Made by a program: the position numbers and the translations under genes | Source: Pseudomonas vlassakiae | GTDB lineage: Bacteria; Pseudomonadota; Gammaproteobacteria; Pseudomonadales; Pseudomonadaceae | Length of the DNA: 64,000 nucleotides | Direction of reading: 5' to 3' | Assembly: GCF_014269035.2 (NCBI RefSeq) | Contig: NZ_JABWRP020000014.1 | Coordinates: 62,001-126,000 of the forward strand | Part shown: one piece after another, positions 8,601-17,800 of the stretch | Numbering within the stretch: position 1 is the stretch's first letter | Layout: each line of letters begins with the position of its first letter | Notes under the pieces: generated by a model | The model's input: only the letters and a program-made list of their open reading frames with translations | Told to the model about the DNA's origin: nothing | Databases searched by the model: none

Positions 8601-8911
8601 AGGCTAGGCACTCGGCATCGTTATTGTTCTGGGCGCCGCGCCCTACTGGCCCGCGGGCCTGTGGTTGCGGTCGTACACGGTCATTCTATCGGGCCGGGGT
8701 CAGGGGATAGCGGGCAGCTGACCACTGGCGCATGGATGACACCCTAAGAAAAAGACGGGGGTTAGGCAATCCGATGTTCGGATTGGGTGGGCGAATAACG
8801 AACCGCGGCTGGTGCCATCCGGTCGACTATCGAACAAAATCGATTTTTATCGCATGCAACATCGATATCGAAGGGTAAAAGCAAGGCGGCCCCTGTTGGC
8901 CTCACAGGCGT
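8601..8911. other. Intergenic spacer upstream of the XylS/BenR-like gene
   Basis: No gene is visible in this 311-base stretch. Both flanking genes are on the minus strand, so it holds the promoter of the regulator. A GGGCGCCGCGCCC palindrome (about 8631-8643) and an AT-rich patch around 8840-8870 are noticeable, but neither can be assigned a role. The end of the spacer is the hairpin at 8912-8941. Confidence 0.4.
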
Positions 8912-8941
8912 AATTGGCCCGAAACCTGTTTCGGGCCAATT
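8912..8941 (-). terminator. Perfect 13-bp hairpin after the lipoprotein gene
   Basis: Arms AATTGGCCCGAAA and TTTCGGGCCAATT are perfectly complementary around the loop CCTG, 25 bases downstream of the lipoprotein stop. The position and stability suggest an intrinsic terminator, although the T tract is short. Confidence 0.75.
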
Positions 8942-8965
8942 ATTCCTGCACCCGTTGCGCGCGCC

Positions 8966-9697
8966 TCACTGCACCGGCAGGAAATTCATCAACAAAAGGC
9001 TCTGCGCGTAATTCAGGCCGATCCGCCGATAGCGCTCGTCCAGCAACTCCGCCAGCAAATCCAGCCGCGACACGATCTTGCCGAACTCCACGGCGAAGCT
9101 CAGGTTGCTGCCCTCTTCGGAAATTTCGTTGGAAAACAGCAGCAACACCCCGTTGGCATCCTGGCGCTGGCTGAGCATCCAGGTGGCCTTCTCGATATTG
9201 CGCGCCGCGTTGTTGATGAACAGCGGATCGAGAGTGTCGGTCATGTAGAACTCGGTACGCCCGCCATGCGCGGTGATCAACATGCTGCCGATGGCGTAGA
9301 TGAAGGCGCCGACCCGGTCGCCACGAAACTCCGGGCTCAAGGCATAACTCAGTGCCGCGAGGTCGCGGCGGTTGCCCAATTGCGCCAGGGGTTGGCGCTG
9401 TTCGATGGCGATGCGGGTCTGCCGTTCGGCAGTGGCGGCGTCGAGGTAGCCGGACATCTTCCACTGGTTGGGGTTGCGCAGGTACAGCTTGTTCATCAGC
9501 AGGTACAGGCTTTGCAAGTTGTCGCGCATGGCCAGGGTGGCCATACGGTCGACGCTGGTCTGGAACAGCTCGCCGGGCTTGCCATTGCCGAACTGGCTGA
9601 CGATCTCGTGGCCTTGCTGCTGGCTGCAGCCGGCCAGGCCTAGCAGGGCGCCTGCCAGCAGCAGACGCAGGAAAAATCGGGGATTGCTTGCAACCAT
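8966..9697 (-). CDS. Conserved lipoprotein of unknown function
   Basis: The preferred start at 9697 gives MVASNPRFFLRLLLAGALLG followed by LAGCSQQ. This is a basic n-region, a hydrophobic core and a lipobox LAGC, so the mature protein is probably a lipoprotein anchored through Cys near residue 25. The remaining ~215 residues are mostly helical in character with no catalytic motif I recognise. A longer start at 9754 is open but would put an implausible 19-residue leader ahead of the signal peptide. It lies downstream of the HisN-type phosphatase gene on the same strand (gap 107 bases) and is closed by a strong hairpin. No function is proposed. Confidence 0.75.
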   Translation of the reverse strand: MVASNPRFFLRLLLAGALLGLAGCSQQQGHEIVSQFGNGKPGELFQTSVDRMATLAMRDNLQSLYLLMNKLYLRNPNQWKMSGYLDAATAERQTRIAIEQRQPLAQLGNRRDLAALSYALSPEFRGDRVGAFIYAIGSMLITAHGGRTEFYMTDTLDPLFINNAARNIEKATWMLSQRQDANGVLLLFSNEISEEGSNLSFAVEFGKIVSRLDLLAELLDERYRRIGLNYAQSLLLMNFLPVQ

Positions 9698-9804
9698 CGG
9701 CACCGGGTCGGAATCGGCGGCCGCGCCGGGGATCGGCGCAGCCTGGCCAAGCATAGAGCCCGGAAATCGGAAAAAGTGCGGTGCCGCTCAGTCCGCTGAC
9801 CGGA

Positions 9805-10596
9805 TCACATGGCGTGGCGGAGCATCTCCACCACCTGCGCATGCAGCGCAGGGTCACCACAGGCCACTACACAACCGCCATTCTGCGCGCTGCTGCCATC
9901 CCAGGCAGTGATCACCCCGCCCGCCCCTTCGATGATCGGCATCAGCGCCTGCACGTCATACGGCTGCAGGCTCGCCTCGACAATCACGTCGACGAAACCC
10001 GATGCCAGCATGCAGTAGGCGTAGCAATCACCACCGTAACGCATCAGCCGCGCCTTGCCCGCCACGGCCTCGAACGCCGCCTTGCGCTCGGCGGTGTCGA
10101 ACATGTCCGGTGTGGTGCACATCAGCGTGGCCGAGGCCAGGTCGGCACAGGCACGGGTCTTCAGCGGCGTGCCGCTGCGCCATGCACCTTGTGGGGTGCC
10201 GACGAAGCGTTCACCGGTGAACGGTTGGTTCATCACCCCCACCACCGGGCGTGTACCATCGTTCAGGGCAATCAACGTGCCCCACAGCGGCAAGCCGGTA
10301 ATGAACGCACGGGTGCCGTCGATCGGGTCGAGCACCCAGGTCAGCGGGCTACTGCCCACCGCGACGCCGGCCTCTTCGCCGAGAATGCCGTGCTCCGGAT
10401 AGCGCGCCTGGATCAGCTCACGCATGGCGTCTTCGGCGGCCTTGTCGGCCACGGTCACCGGGTCGTACAGGCGCCCGCCCTTGTCCTCGACCTCAAGGCT
10501 TGCGCGGAAGTACGGCCGGATCGCCAGCGCAGCGGCATCGGCCAGTTGCTCGGCGAAGGCTTGGAATTCGCCGATCTGTTCAGCGCTCAGGGACAT
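9805..10596 (-). CDS. hisN: Histidinol-phosphatase of the inositol monophosphatase family
   Basis: A 263-residue Mg-dependent phosphatase. Metal-binding motifs are visible: GILGEEAG (about residue 70), WVLDPIDGTRAF (about 88-99) and YDVQALMPIIEGAGG (about 213). The GLPLWGTLIAL context after DPIDGT is typical of the HisN histidinol-phosphatases of Pseudomonas and actinobacteria, which complete the penultimate step of histidine synthesis. A GAGG site precedes the ATG. A general inositol-1-phosphatase (SuhB) is the alternative, but SuhB differs in the DPLDGT motif. Confidence 0.82.
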   Translation of the reverse strand: MSLSAEQIGEFQAFAEQLADAAALAIRPYFRASLEVEDKGGRLYDPVTVADKAAEDAMRELIQARYPEHGILGEEAGVAVGSSPLTWVLDPIDGTRAFITGLPLWGTLIALNDGTRPVVGVMNQPFTGERFVGTPQGAWRSGTPLKTRACADLASATLMCTTPDMFDTAERKAAFEAVAGKARLMRYGGDCYAYCMLASGFVDVIVEASLQPYDVQALMPIIEGAGGVITAWDGSSAQNGGCVVACGDPALHAQVVEMLRHAM

Positions 10597-10813
10597 GGTG
10601 CAGGCCTCGTGGAAAATATCGGGGCTGCATCATACCCGACAACCGACATGGCAGTGGACGCCTGAATAAGTGCCACTATTATGACATTATTGCCACTTCA
10701 TTTAACGGTCACTCAATCGTTGTACTAGGATACCAACCACCTCCCGCAGCCGGCCCAGGATGCTGGCCGGCAGCCAGGCGGGACCCGTTCCACCGGACCT
10801 CATGGATGACACG
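10597..10813. promoter_or_regulatory. Promoter region of the downstream luxR, with TGCCACT direct repeats
   Basis: This 217-base gap lies between divergent genes. TGCCACT occurs at 10671-10677 and again at 10691-10697, exactly two helical turns apart, within an AT-rich patch. Such spacing is typical of operator half-sites; what binds is unknown. Confidence 0.4.
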
Positions 10814-11458
10814 ATGAATTCGCACTTGCTCTACCCGCAGATCGGCAAAGTCATTGCCAGCACTGGCAGCCGCCAGTTTCCACGCCTGCTGCACGACCTG
10901 ATCCAGGCCCACCTGACCATCGACGCCATGCACATTCGCCAGTTGCCTGCGCAGGCAGCCGAACGCGGCAACGACTCGGCGCTGATCAACGAAACCGTGT
11001 TTTCTTCCGACCGCCACCCCGAAGATGATTTCAGCGACCCGGCACGGCTGCACCGGATCCGTCGCAAGGGTGAATCGCGTTATGAGATCCAGGTGCTGCG
11101 CGCAGGCTCGGCCTATGGTTTTTCGGCCCATGAACGCAGCCGCCTGGATGACATCTCGCCGCTGCTGCTGCCAATGCTGGAGAAGCATATCGATGCCCTG
11201 CAGCCCGCTGCCCAGCGCTGCGCACCGGGAAGCCTCGAGGCGCGTTTTCTGGAGCGTATCGCCCAGTCAGGGCTGACCCTGTCGGAACGTGAATGCCAGG
11301 TGTGCCTGGGGTTGCTGGCCGGGCTTACGGCGCCGGAGCAGGCCGAGCGGCTGGCGCTGAAGGTGAATACCGTGGAGAGCTATCTGCGCCGGGCGGCGAT
11401 CAAGCTGGGGATCAGTGGGCGGCATTCGTTGATGCGTTGGATGTATGCCGAGGCCTGA
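10814..11458 (+). CDS. LuxR-type solo regulator at the downstream end of the lipopeptide cluster
   Basis: About 214 residues, with a C-terminal LuxR/GerE helix-turn-helix: LSERECQVCLGLLAGLTAPEQ, then VNTVESYLRRAAIKLGISGR. There is no recognisable autoinducer-binding domain. The N-terminus (LLYPQIGKVIASTG) aligns with the start of the other LuxR protein of the window (LYLQLGELIASTG), so the two are paralogues. The start at 10814 has GGAT eight bases upstream; an ATG at 10802 is also possible. Regulators of this class flank Pseudomonas lipopeptide synthetase genes and activate them, so control of the neighbouring NRPS and macAB genes is inferred. It converges on macB, with a REP hairpin between. 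Confidence 0.85.
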   Translation: MNSHLLYPQIGKVIASTGSRQFPRLLHDLIQAHLTIDAMHIRQLPAQAAERGNDSALINETVFSSDRHPEDDFSDPARLHRIRRKGESRYEIQVLRAGSAYGFSAHERSRLDDISPLLLPMLEKHIDALQPAAQRCAPGSLEARFLERIAQSGLTLSERECQVCLGLLAGLTAPEQAERLALKVNTVESYLRRAAIKLGISGRHSLMRWMYAEA

Positions 11459-11474
11459 ATCCCTTTAGCCTGAT

Positions 11475-11510
11475 CCGGCCCTTTCGCGGGCAAGCCCGCG
11501 AAGAGGCCGG
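11475..11510. repeat. REP hairpin between convergent luxR and macB
   Basis: A near-perfect palindrome with arms CCGGCC...CGCGGGC and GCCCGCG...GGCCGG lies between two convergent genes. It matches putida REP elements and probably serves as a bidirectional transcript end. Confidence 0.8.
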
Positions 11511-11522
11511 AACAGGCCAACC

Positions 11523-13526
11523 TCAATCCCTGGCCAAGGCCTCGATCGGGTCCAGCCTTGCTGCATTCCTGGCCGGCACAAACCCGAACACCACCCCGAT
11601 CAACGTCGAACAGGCAAAAGCCATCACGATCGACCCCGGCGAAAACACCATCTCCCACTGTTTCACGAACAGCTCGAACAGATAGCCGATGCCATACGAC
11701 AACCCGATCCCGACCACGCCGCCAAACAGGCAGACCATCACCGCCTCCACCAGAAACTGCTGGCGGATGTCCGACTGCCGCGCTCCCACCGCCATGCGGA
11801 TGCCGATCTCGCGGGTGCGCTCGGTCACCGACACCAGCATGATGTTCATCACGCCGATGCCGCCCACCACCAGCGAGATCACCGCAATCAGCGACAGCAG
11901 CAAGGTCAGCGAGCGGCTGGTCTTCTGCACCGTCTGCATGATGCTGTCGAGGTTGTTGGTGAAGAAGTCCTTGGTGCCATGGCGCTGCAGCATGACCTTG
12001 GTCACCTCTTCTTCCACGCGCTTGCTCGGCACGCCATCCTTGATTCGCACGCTGATGCTGTCCAGGTGGCGCTGGCCGAGTACGCGGCCTGCGGCAGTTT
12101 CGTAGGGCACCCAGATGTTCAGCTGGTTGCTGGCCACGAACAGGTTCTTGTTCTGGGCAGTGACACCGATCACCGTGCACGGCAGGTTGCCAACCAGGAT
12201 CACCTGCCCCAGCGGGTCGACGTTGCTGCCGAACAGGCGTTTGCGCGTGTTGTGGTCGATCACCACCACCTGGGCCTGGCGCCGGGCGTCGTCGGCGCTG
12301 AACACGATGCCGGCGGCCAGCGGAATGTTGCGCACCTTGAAGTAGTGCTCGCTGACGCCATTGAGTTGCACGTCGACATCCAGGTTGCGGTAGCGCACCA
12401 GGGTGCTCTGGCCAATTACCGGCGTGGCACTGTCGACGTAGTACAGCGCGTTCAGTGCTGCCACATCGGCGGGCAGCAGGGTCTCGATGGTCTTGGCCCG
12501 GCTGTCGCCGAAGTTGCTGCCCGAATAGATGTCGATGGTATTGCTGCCGATGGCCTGGATGTCCTTGAGTACATAGCCCTTGGCACCTTCCCCGATGGCC
12601 GAGATCGACACCACCGATGTGATGCCGATGACGATCCCGAGCATGGTCAGCAAGGTCCGCATACGGTGCGAGATCAGCGCGATCCAGGCCATCTTGAAGG
12701 CCTCGCGGAACATCCCCAGGCTGGCGACCAGGCGCCGTGTGGCGTGCGCATTGGGTGCCGGCTCGGCAGCCGGTGTGGGCAGGGCTTCGCGGGCGTTGCT
12801 CTGGTCGCTGATGATCTGCCCGTCACTGACTTCGATGATGCGTTCGGCATGGGCGGCAACCTTGGGGTCGTGGGTCACCAGGATCACCGTGTGCCCGGCG
12901 GCATGCAGTTCCAGCAGGATGTTCATCACCTCCTTGCCGCTGGCAGTGTCCAGCGCACCGGTCGGCTCGTCGGCGAGGATCACCTGGCCGCCGTTCATCA
13001 AGGCCCGGCAGATACTGACCCGTTGCTGCTGGCCACCGGAGAGCTGGCTGGGGCGGTGCTCGAGGTGGCCGGCGAGGCCCAGGCGGGTCAGTAGCCCCTG
13101 TGCCCGTTGGTGGCGCTGGCCCTGGGGCAAACCGGCATAAATCGCCGGGATCTCGACGTTGTGCAGGGCATCCAGGTGCGGCAGCAGGTGGTAGCGCTGG
13201 AAGATGAAGCCGAAATGGTCACGCCGCAGGGCCGCCAGGGCATCGTCGTCCAGTTCACGGGTTTCCTGGCCGCCGACCTGGTAACTGCCGCTGCTGGCGT
13301 TGTCCAGGCAACCGAGGATGTTCATCAGGGTCGACTTGCCCGAGCCGGAAGCCCCGATGATCGCCACCAGCTCGCCGCTGCGAATGTCAAGGTCGATGCC
13401 CTTGAGCGCGAGGAACTCGCGGTCGCCAGCGAGGAAGCTGCGGGTGACGCCGCGCAGGCGCAACAAGGGCTCGCCCTGGCCGCTGGCGACGGCCATGTGC
13501 GAGGTCAACTCGACATTCATGTTCAT
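11523..13526 (-). CDS. macB: MacB-type ABC transporter, lipopeptide export candidate
   Basis: A 667-residue fusion of an N-terminal ATPase and a C-terminal membrane part. Walker A GASGSGKST (about residues 58-66), signature LSGGQQQR and Walker B VILADEP are all present, followed by the H-loop TH. The membrane part has one transmembrane helix near residue 285, a large periplasmic domain, then three helices at the C-terminus, the MacB topology. The ATG at 13526 follows AGGGG by seven bases; a GTG at 13532 overlapping the macA stop is also possible. With MacA it would drive export of the lipopeptide from the periplasm through a TolC-like channel; MacAB homologues downstream of the NRPS genes have this job in known Pseudomonas lipopeptide clusters. 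Confidence 0.93.
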   Translation of the reverse strand: MNMNVELTSHMAVASGQGEPLLRLRGVTRSFLAGDREFLALKGIDLDIRSGELVAIIGASGSGKSTLMNILGCLDNASSGSYQVGGQETRELDDDALAALRRDHFGFIFQRYHLLPHLDALHNVEIPAIYAGLPQGQRHQRAQGLLTRLGLAGHLEHRPSQLSGGQQQRVSICRALMNGGQVILADEPTGALDTASGKEVMNILLELHAAGHTVILVTHDPKVAAHAERIIEVSDGQIISDQSNAREALPTPAAEPAPNAHATRRLVASLGMFREAFKMAWIALISHRMRTLLTMLGIVIGITSVVSISAIGEGAKGYVLKDIQAIGSNTIDIYSGSNFGDSRAKTIETLLPADVAALNALYYVDSATPVIGQSTLVRYRNLDVDVQLNGVSEHYFKVRNIPLAAGIVFSADDARRQAQVVVIDHNTRKRLFGSNVDPLGQVILVGNLPCTVIGVTAQNKNLFVASNQLNIWVPYETAAGRVLGQRHLDSISVRIKDGVPSKRVEEEVTKVMLQRHGTKDFFTNNLDSIMQTVQKTSRSLTLLLSLIAVISLVVGGIGVMNIMLVSVTERTREIGIRMAVGARQSDIRQQFLVEAVMVCLFGGVVGIGLSYGIGYLFELFVKQWEMVFSPGSIVMAFACSTLIGVVFGFVPARNAARLDPIEALARD

Positions 13527-13528
13527 GC

Positions 13529-14686
13529 TCACGCCCCTGCTTCGCCAGACACCGGCTCGCCGATCACCACCCGGTCGCCTTCGGCCAGGCCGTCCTTGAT
13601 CTGCACCTTGACGTTGTTGTTGATCCCCGTCTGCACGTTGCGCAGCTGGGCAAAGCCCTTGGCATCGAGCACCCGTACCGGGAAGCTACCGTCTGCGTTA
13701 CGCAGGCCCAGTGCCGCCACCGGCATGGTCAGCACGCCAGTGGCGGTGTCGAGGACGATGTGCACCTGGGCGGTCATGGAGATGCGCAGTCGGTGGTCCG
13801 GGTTGGGCACCTCGAACAGGGCGTTGTAGAACACCGCACCGCTGGGCTTGGTGCTGCTGCCATCGCTCTTGTCGGTGCTCTGTGCGTAGTTTTGCGGTGC
13901 AGGCTCGGTGCCACGCAACTTGGCGTAGTAGCGTTTGTCCTCGCCAAGAATGGTGAAGTACACCTCCTGCCCTGGCGTGATGTGGATCACGTCGGCCTCC
14001 GAAACCTGAGCCTTGACTGTCATGGTGTCAAGATCGGCCAGCTTGAGCAGTATCGGCGCCAACTGGTTGGCGATCACGGTCTGCCCTTCCTGGGTAACGA
14101 TGCCCACCACGTGACCCGTGATCGGCGCGTTGATGCGCGTGTAGCCGAGATTGACCCGGGCCGTGTCGATCTCGACCCGGGCGCTCTGGATCTGTGCGTC
14201 GAGCGAGCGCACGGCGGCCTGCTGCACTTCGTATTCCGACTCGGCGTTCTCGAAGTCCTGGCGCGACACCGACTCGTCGGCCTGCAATTCCCGGTAGCGC
14301 TCGTACACACGCTTGGCCTGGCGGAGCTGGGCCTGGGTCGAGCGCTTTTCAGCCTGCAGTTTCTCCTCATCGACTTCGGCCTGGCGCAAGGTATTGCGCA
14401 ACACCAACGGGTCGATCTCGGCCAGCCACTGGCCCTCGCTGACCTTGTCGCCCAGCTTGACCTTGAGCGACTTCAACTGCCCGGAAACCTGCGCGCCGAC
14501 ATCCACCTGCTTGATGCCTTCGAGCATGCCGGTGGCCAGTACTGCGTTCTCGATATCGCCGCGCTCGACCGTGGCGGTGATGTACTGCGGCGGCTTGGCC
14601 GGGGCTTGCACGGCATACAGGATGGTGCCGGCAACCAGGGCCACGGCGGCGGCCAGGCTGAACTTGCGGAATCTGGACTTATCCAT
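13529..14686 (-). CDS. macA: MacA-type periplasmic adaptor of the lipopeptide exporter
   Basis: A 385-residue membrane-fusion protein with an N-terminal anchor (FSLAAAVALVAGTILYAV, about residues 9-26) and a barrel-sandwich half-motif GAQVSGQLKSLKVKLGDKV. A long Gln/Glu/Ala-rich coiled coil spans about residues 90-150, and the second lipoyl half is NAPITGHVVGIVTQEGQTV. It bridges MacB and the outer-membrane factor. The ATG at 14686 is preceded by GGAAG; the upstream GTG in frame is not needed. It lies downstream of the last synthetase gene after a 139-base spacer holding paired REP elements and is translationally coupled to macB. Confidence 0.93.
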   Translation of the reverse strand: MDKSRFRKFSLAAAVALVAGTILYAVQAPAKPPQYITATVERGDIENAVLATGMLEGIKQVDVGAQVSGQLKSLKVKLGDKVSEGQWLAEIDPLVLRNTLRQAEVDEEKLQAEKRSTQAQLRQAKRVYERYRELQADESVSRQDFENAESEYEVQQAAVRSLDAQIQSARVEIDTARVNLGYTRINAPITGHVVGIVTQEGQTVIANQLAPILLKLADLDTMTVKAQVSEADVIHITPGQEVYFTILGEDKRYYAKLRGTEPAPQNYAQSTDKSDGSSTKPSGAVFYNALFEVPNPDHRLRISMTAQVHIVLDTATGVLTMPVAALGLRNADGSFPVRVLDAKGFAQLRNVQTGINNNVKVQIKDGLAEGDRVVIGEPVSGEAGA

Positions 14687-14732
14687 GAACACTCACTTCC
14701 ATTGAAATCAGATCATCACAGCTTGCCTCTTG

Positions 14733-14813
14733 CCCTGTGGGGGCGGGTTCACCCGCAAATGCGCCGGTGGAGCCACTATCGCATTCGCGGGTGAACCCGC
14801 TCCCACTGGGCCG
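14733..14813. repeat. Inverted pair of REP elements (BIME-like) between NRPS 3 and macA
   Basis: Two REP copies face each other. The first, at about 14733-14768, contains GCGGGTTCACCCGC. The second, at about 14779-14813, contains GCGGGTGAACCCGC and the tail TCCCACTGGG. Lying in the only sizeable gap between the synthetases and the exporter, the pair may limit or stabilise the transcript. Confidence 0.85.
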
Positions 14814-14825
14814 AGGCACCTTCAA

Positions 14826-17800
14826 TTACGGAGTCACCTTGCCGTGCTGCAACGCTTGGCCGTCATGCCACCAGGCCGCCAGGCTGAACACATCCGGCAC
14901 CTTGAGGATGCTGAAGTGGTCGCCTGGCCCCTGCCACAACGCCAGTTGTGGCATCAGCGCCCGCCAGCCGGCGCGCATCGCCGCCTGTTCACGGGCGTTG
15001 CCAGCCAGGTCCAGGCTCGGGTCGTCCACCAGCACCAGCCCTGCCGGCCCGCTGTAGCTCAAGCCGGGCTGGTACCGGGTGCGCAGCGCCGTGGCGAAGG
15101 TCCGCACCGTGCCGTCCAGGGCCCGCGGTGACGAACGCGCCGGCAGCAAGCCGATGCGTACCATGGCGGCATGCAACTGGCGCAACTGCTCGTCGTCGCT
15201 GGCCTCGGCGAACGCCTGCGGCTCGATGCCCAGGGCCTTGCCGGTGGACAACTGCAGCGCCTGGATCAGCTTCTCCAGTGCCTCACCAAAGGTGTAAGGG
15301 CGGCCACATGAACCACCCTCACCCGGCGCCTCGCTGTCGATCAGGGTCAACGAACGCACCTGGCGGCCCTTGGCTTCGAAGCGCGCGGCCATGGCGTGCG
15401 CGACCCAGCCACCGAAGGAGTGACCAACCAGGTTCAGTGGCCCTTGCGGATACAGTGCTTCGATGGCGCGCATGTGGCACTCGGCTGCGGCCTCGACAGT
15501 GCTGTGCGGCACCGAGCTGCCATCCAGGCCCCGCGCCTGCAGGCCATAGAGCGGCCAATCCGGGCCGAGCGCTTCGGCCAAGCCGACGAAGCTGGTCACG
15601 CTGTCGCCGGCACCCGGCATGCAGAACACCGGCGCATGACCCGGCTGGCCGCTCTGGATTGCCACCAAGGGTTGATGGACCGCTTGCCCAGTGGCGGGCT
15701 GCAGGCGCTCCAGAGCCTGGCCGATTGCCTTGCCCAGCGCCGCAACATGCGGGTCCTGCATCATGCTGCGGTGATCGCCCGGCACGCCGATGTCCAGCAA
15801 TACCTGGCCCGGCAATGCCTCGCGCCAGCCCAGGCTAGACACGCCATCACTGCCCTGCTCGGCCCTGAACAGGTGAATGGGCAGGTTGAGCGCCGCCACA
15901 CGGTAGTGGGCCATGGCGTAACCGTGGGCCAGCTCACGTTCGAAGTAATGCTGCAACTGCGCGTCGCTCATGCTCGACCACAGCCCATAGAGCACATGGT
16001 GCTCACGGCAACGGGCAATCAGGCTGGCAAAATCGGCCTGCTCTGCCTCTAGCTCCTGCAGTCGTGCCAGCGGCGCATCGCCGGCTTCGCCTTGGCTACG
16101 CCAGAAGCTCATGCAGTTGTGCAGCAGCTGGTTTTCCAGCGCACGCGGGCCTTGCCAACGGGCCTTGCCCTGGTCAGCCAGGCGCGGCGCATAGCTATCG
16201 ATCAGGCCGAGGAATTCGACGACCTCGTCAGCACCCAGCAACTGGCTGGCCATCTCGAAGGCCAGCACGCCACCGAACGACCACCCGGCCAGGCGATAAG
16301 GGCCGTGAGGCTGGACGCTGCGCAGTTGCTCGACCTGGTAGCGCGCCAGGCACTCCAACGTGCGCGGCTGCGGTTGATTGTGCGGCACGCCCGGCAAGCC
16401 ATAGACAGGAAAATCACCCGGCAGGTGCTGGCCCAGGACCGGGAAATAGAAATCCAGCCCGGAGAACTCGTGGACCAGGAACAGCGGCGTCCCGGCACCA
16501 TCGGCCCTTACGGTAATGACGGTTTGCGGCTGACCGGCGCGGCCGGCATCCAGGAGAGCGGCGAGCGCCATCAGGCTGGGTTGCTGGAACACATCGTTGA
16601 TCGAGGCCGACAGGTGTGCCTTGTTCAGCTTGTCGAGCAAACGGATGGCGGCCAGCGAATGGCCGCCCAGTTCGAAGAAGTTGTCGTGGCGCCCTACCCG
16701 TTCCAGGCCCAGCAGCTCGCACCAGATCTCCGCCAACAGGGTCTCCGTTTCACCTTGGGGGGCTTCATAAGGGCGGTCCTGAACTGCATCAGGTTCTGGC
16801 AGCGCCTTGCGGTCGAGCTTGCCGTTGGGGCTCAGTGGCAAGGCGTCGAGGTGCATGAACAGCGCCGGGACCATGAACTCAGGCAAATGCGCGAGTAATG
16901 CCGCCCGCAGGGCTTCCACGGCTTGCGGTTGCCCGGTGTAGTACGCGATCAGGCGCTGGTCGCGGGCCATCACCACGGCTTCCTTGATGCCGGCGATAGC
17001 AGTCAGCCCAGCCTGGATTTCGCCCAGTTCGATGCGCAGGCCGCGGATTTTCACCTGGTCGTCGTTGCGGCCCAGGTACTCGAGGTTGCCGTCCGGCAGG
17101 TGGCGTGCGAGGTCGCCGGTACGGTACAGCCGCCCGCCCGGGCGGAACGGATCGTCGATAAAGCGCTCGGCCGTCAGTTCGGCCCGGTTGAGGTAGCCAC
17201 GGGCGACCTGGACGCCGCCGATGAACAGCTCGCCGGCCACGCCTTGGGGCACCGGCTGGCCTTGGCTGTCGAGCACGTACAGGGCGGTGTTGGCGATCGG
17301 TTTGCCGATCGGGGTGTTGTCGGGTGCGGTCAGGCAGTGCCAGGCGCTGACGTCCACGGCGGCTTCGGTCGGGCCGTAGAGGTTGTGCAGCTCTACTGCC
17401 GGCAACTGCGCGTGGAAGCGGCGCACCAGGCTGCCCGGAAGCGCTTCGCCACTGCACAACACGCGCCGCACGGCCTGCACGGTCCCTGTGGGAGCGGGGG
17501 TGGCTGCGGAGGACAGGAACACATCCAGCATCGAAGGGACGAAGTGCAAGGTGGTGATGCCTTCGCTCTGGATGACCTGGCGCAGGTACTCGGGATCGCG
17601 GTGGCCACCGGGGCGGGCCATGACCAGGCTGGCGCCGGTCTGCAGCGGCCAGAGGAATTCCCACACCGACACGTCGAAGCTGAACGGGGTTTTCTGCAGC
17701 ACCACGTCTTCGGCGGTCAGGCCATAGGCATCCTGCATCCACAGCAGGCGGTTGACCACGCCGGCATGCTCGTTCATCACGCCTTTGGGTAATCCGGTCG

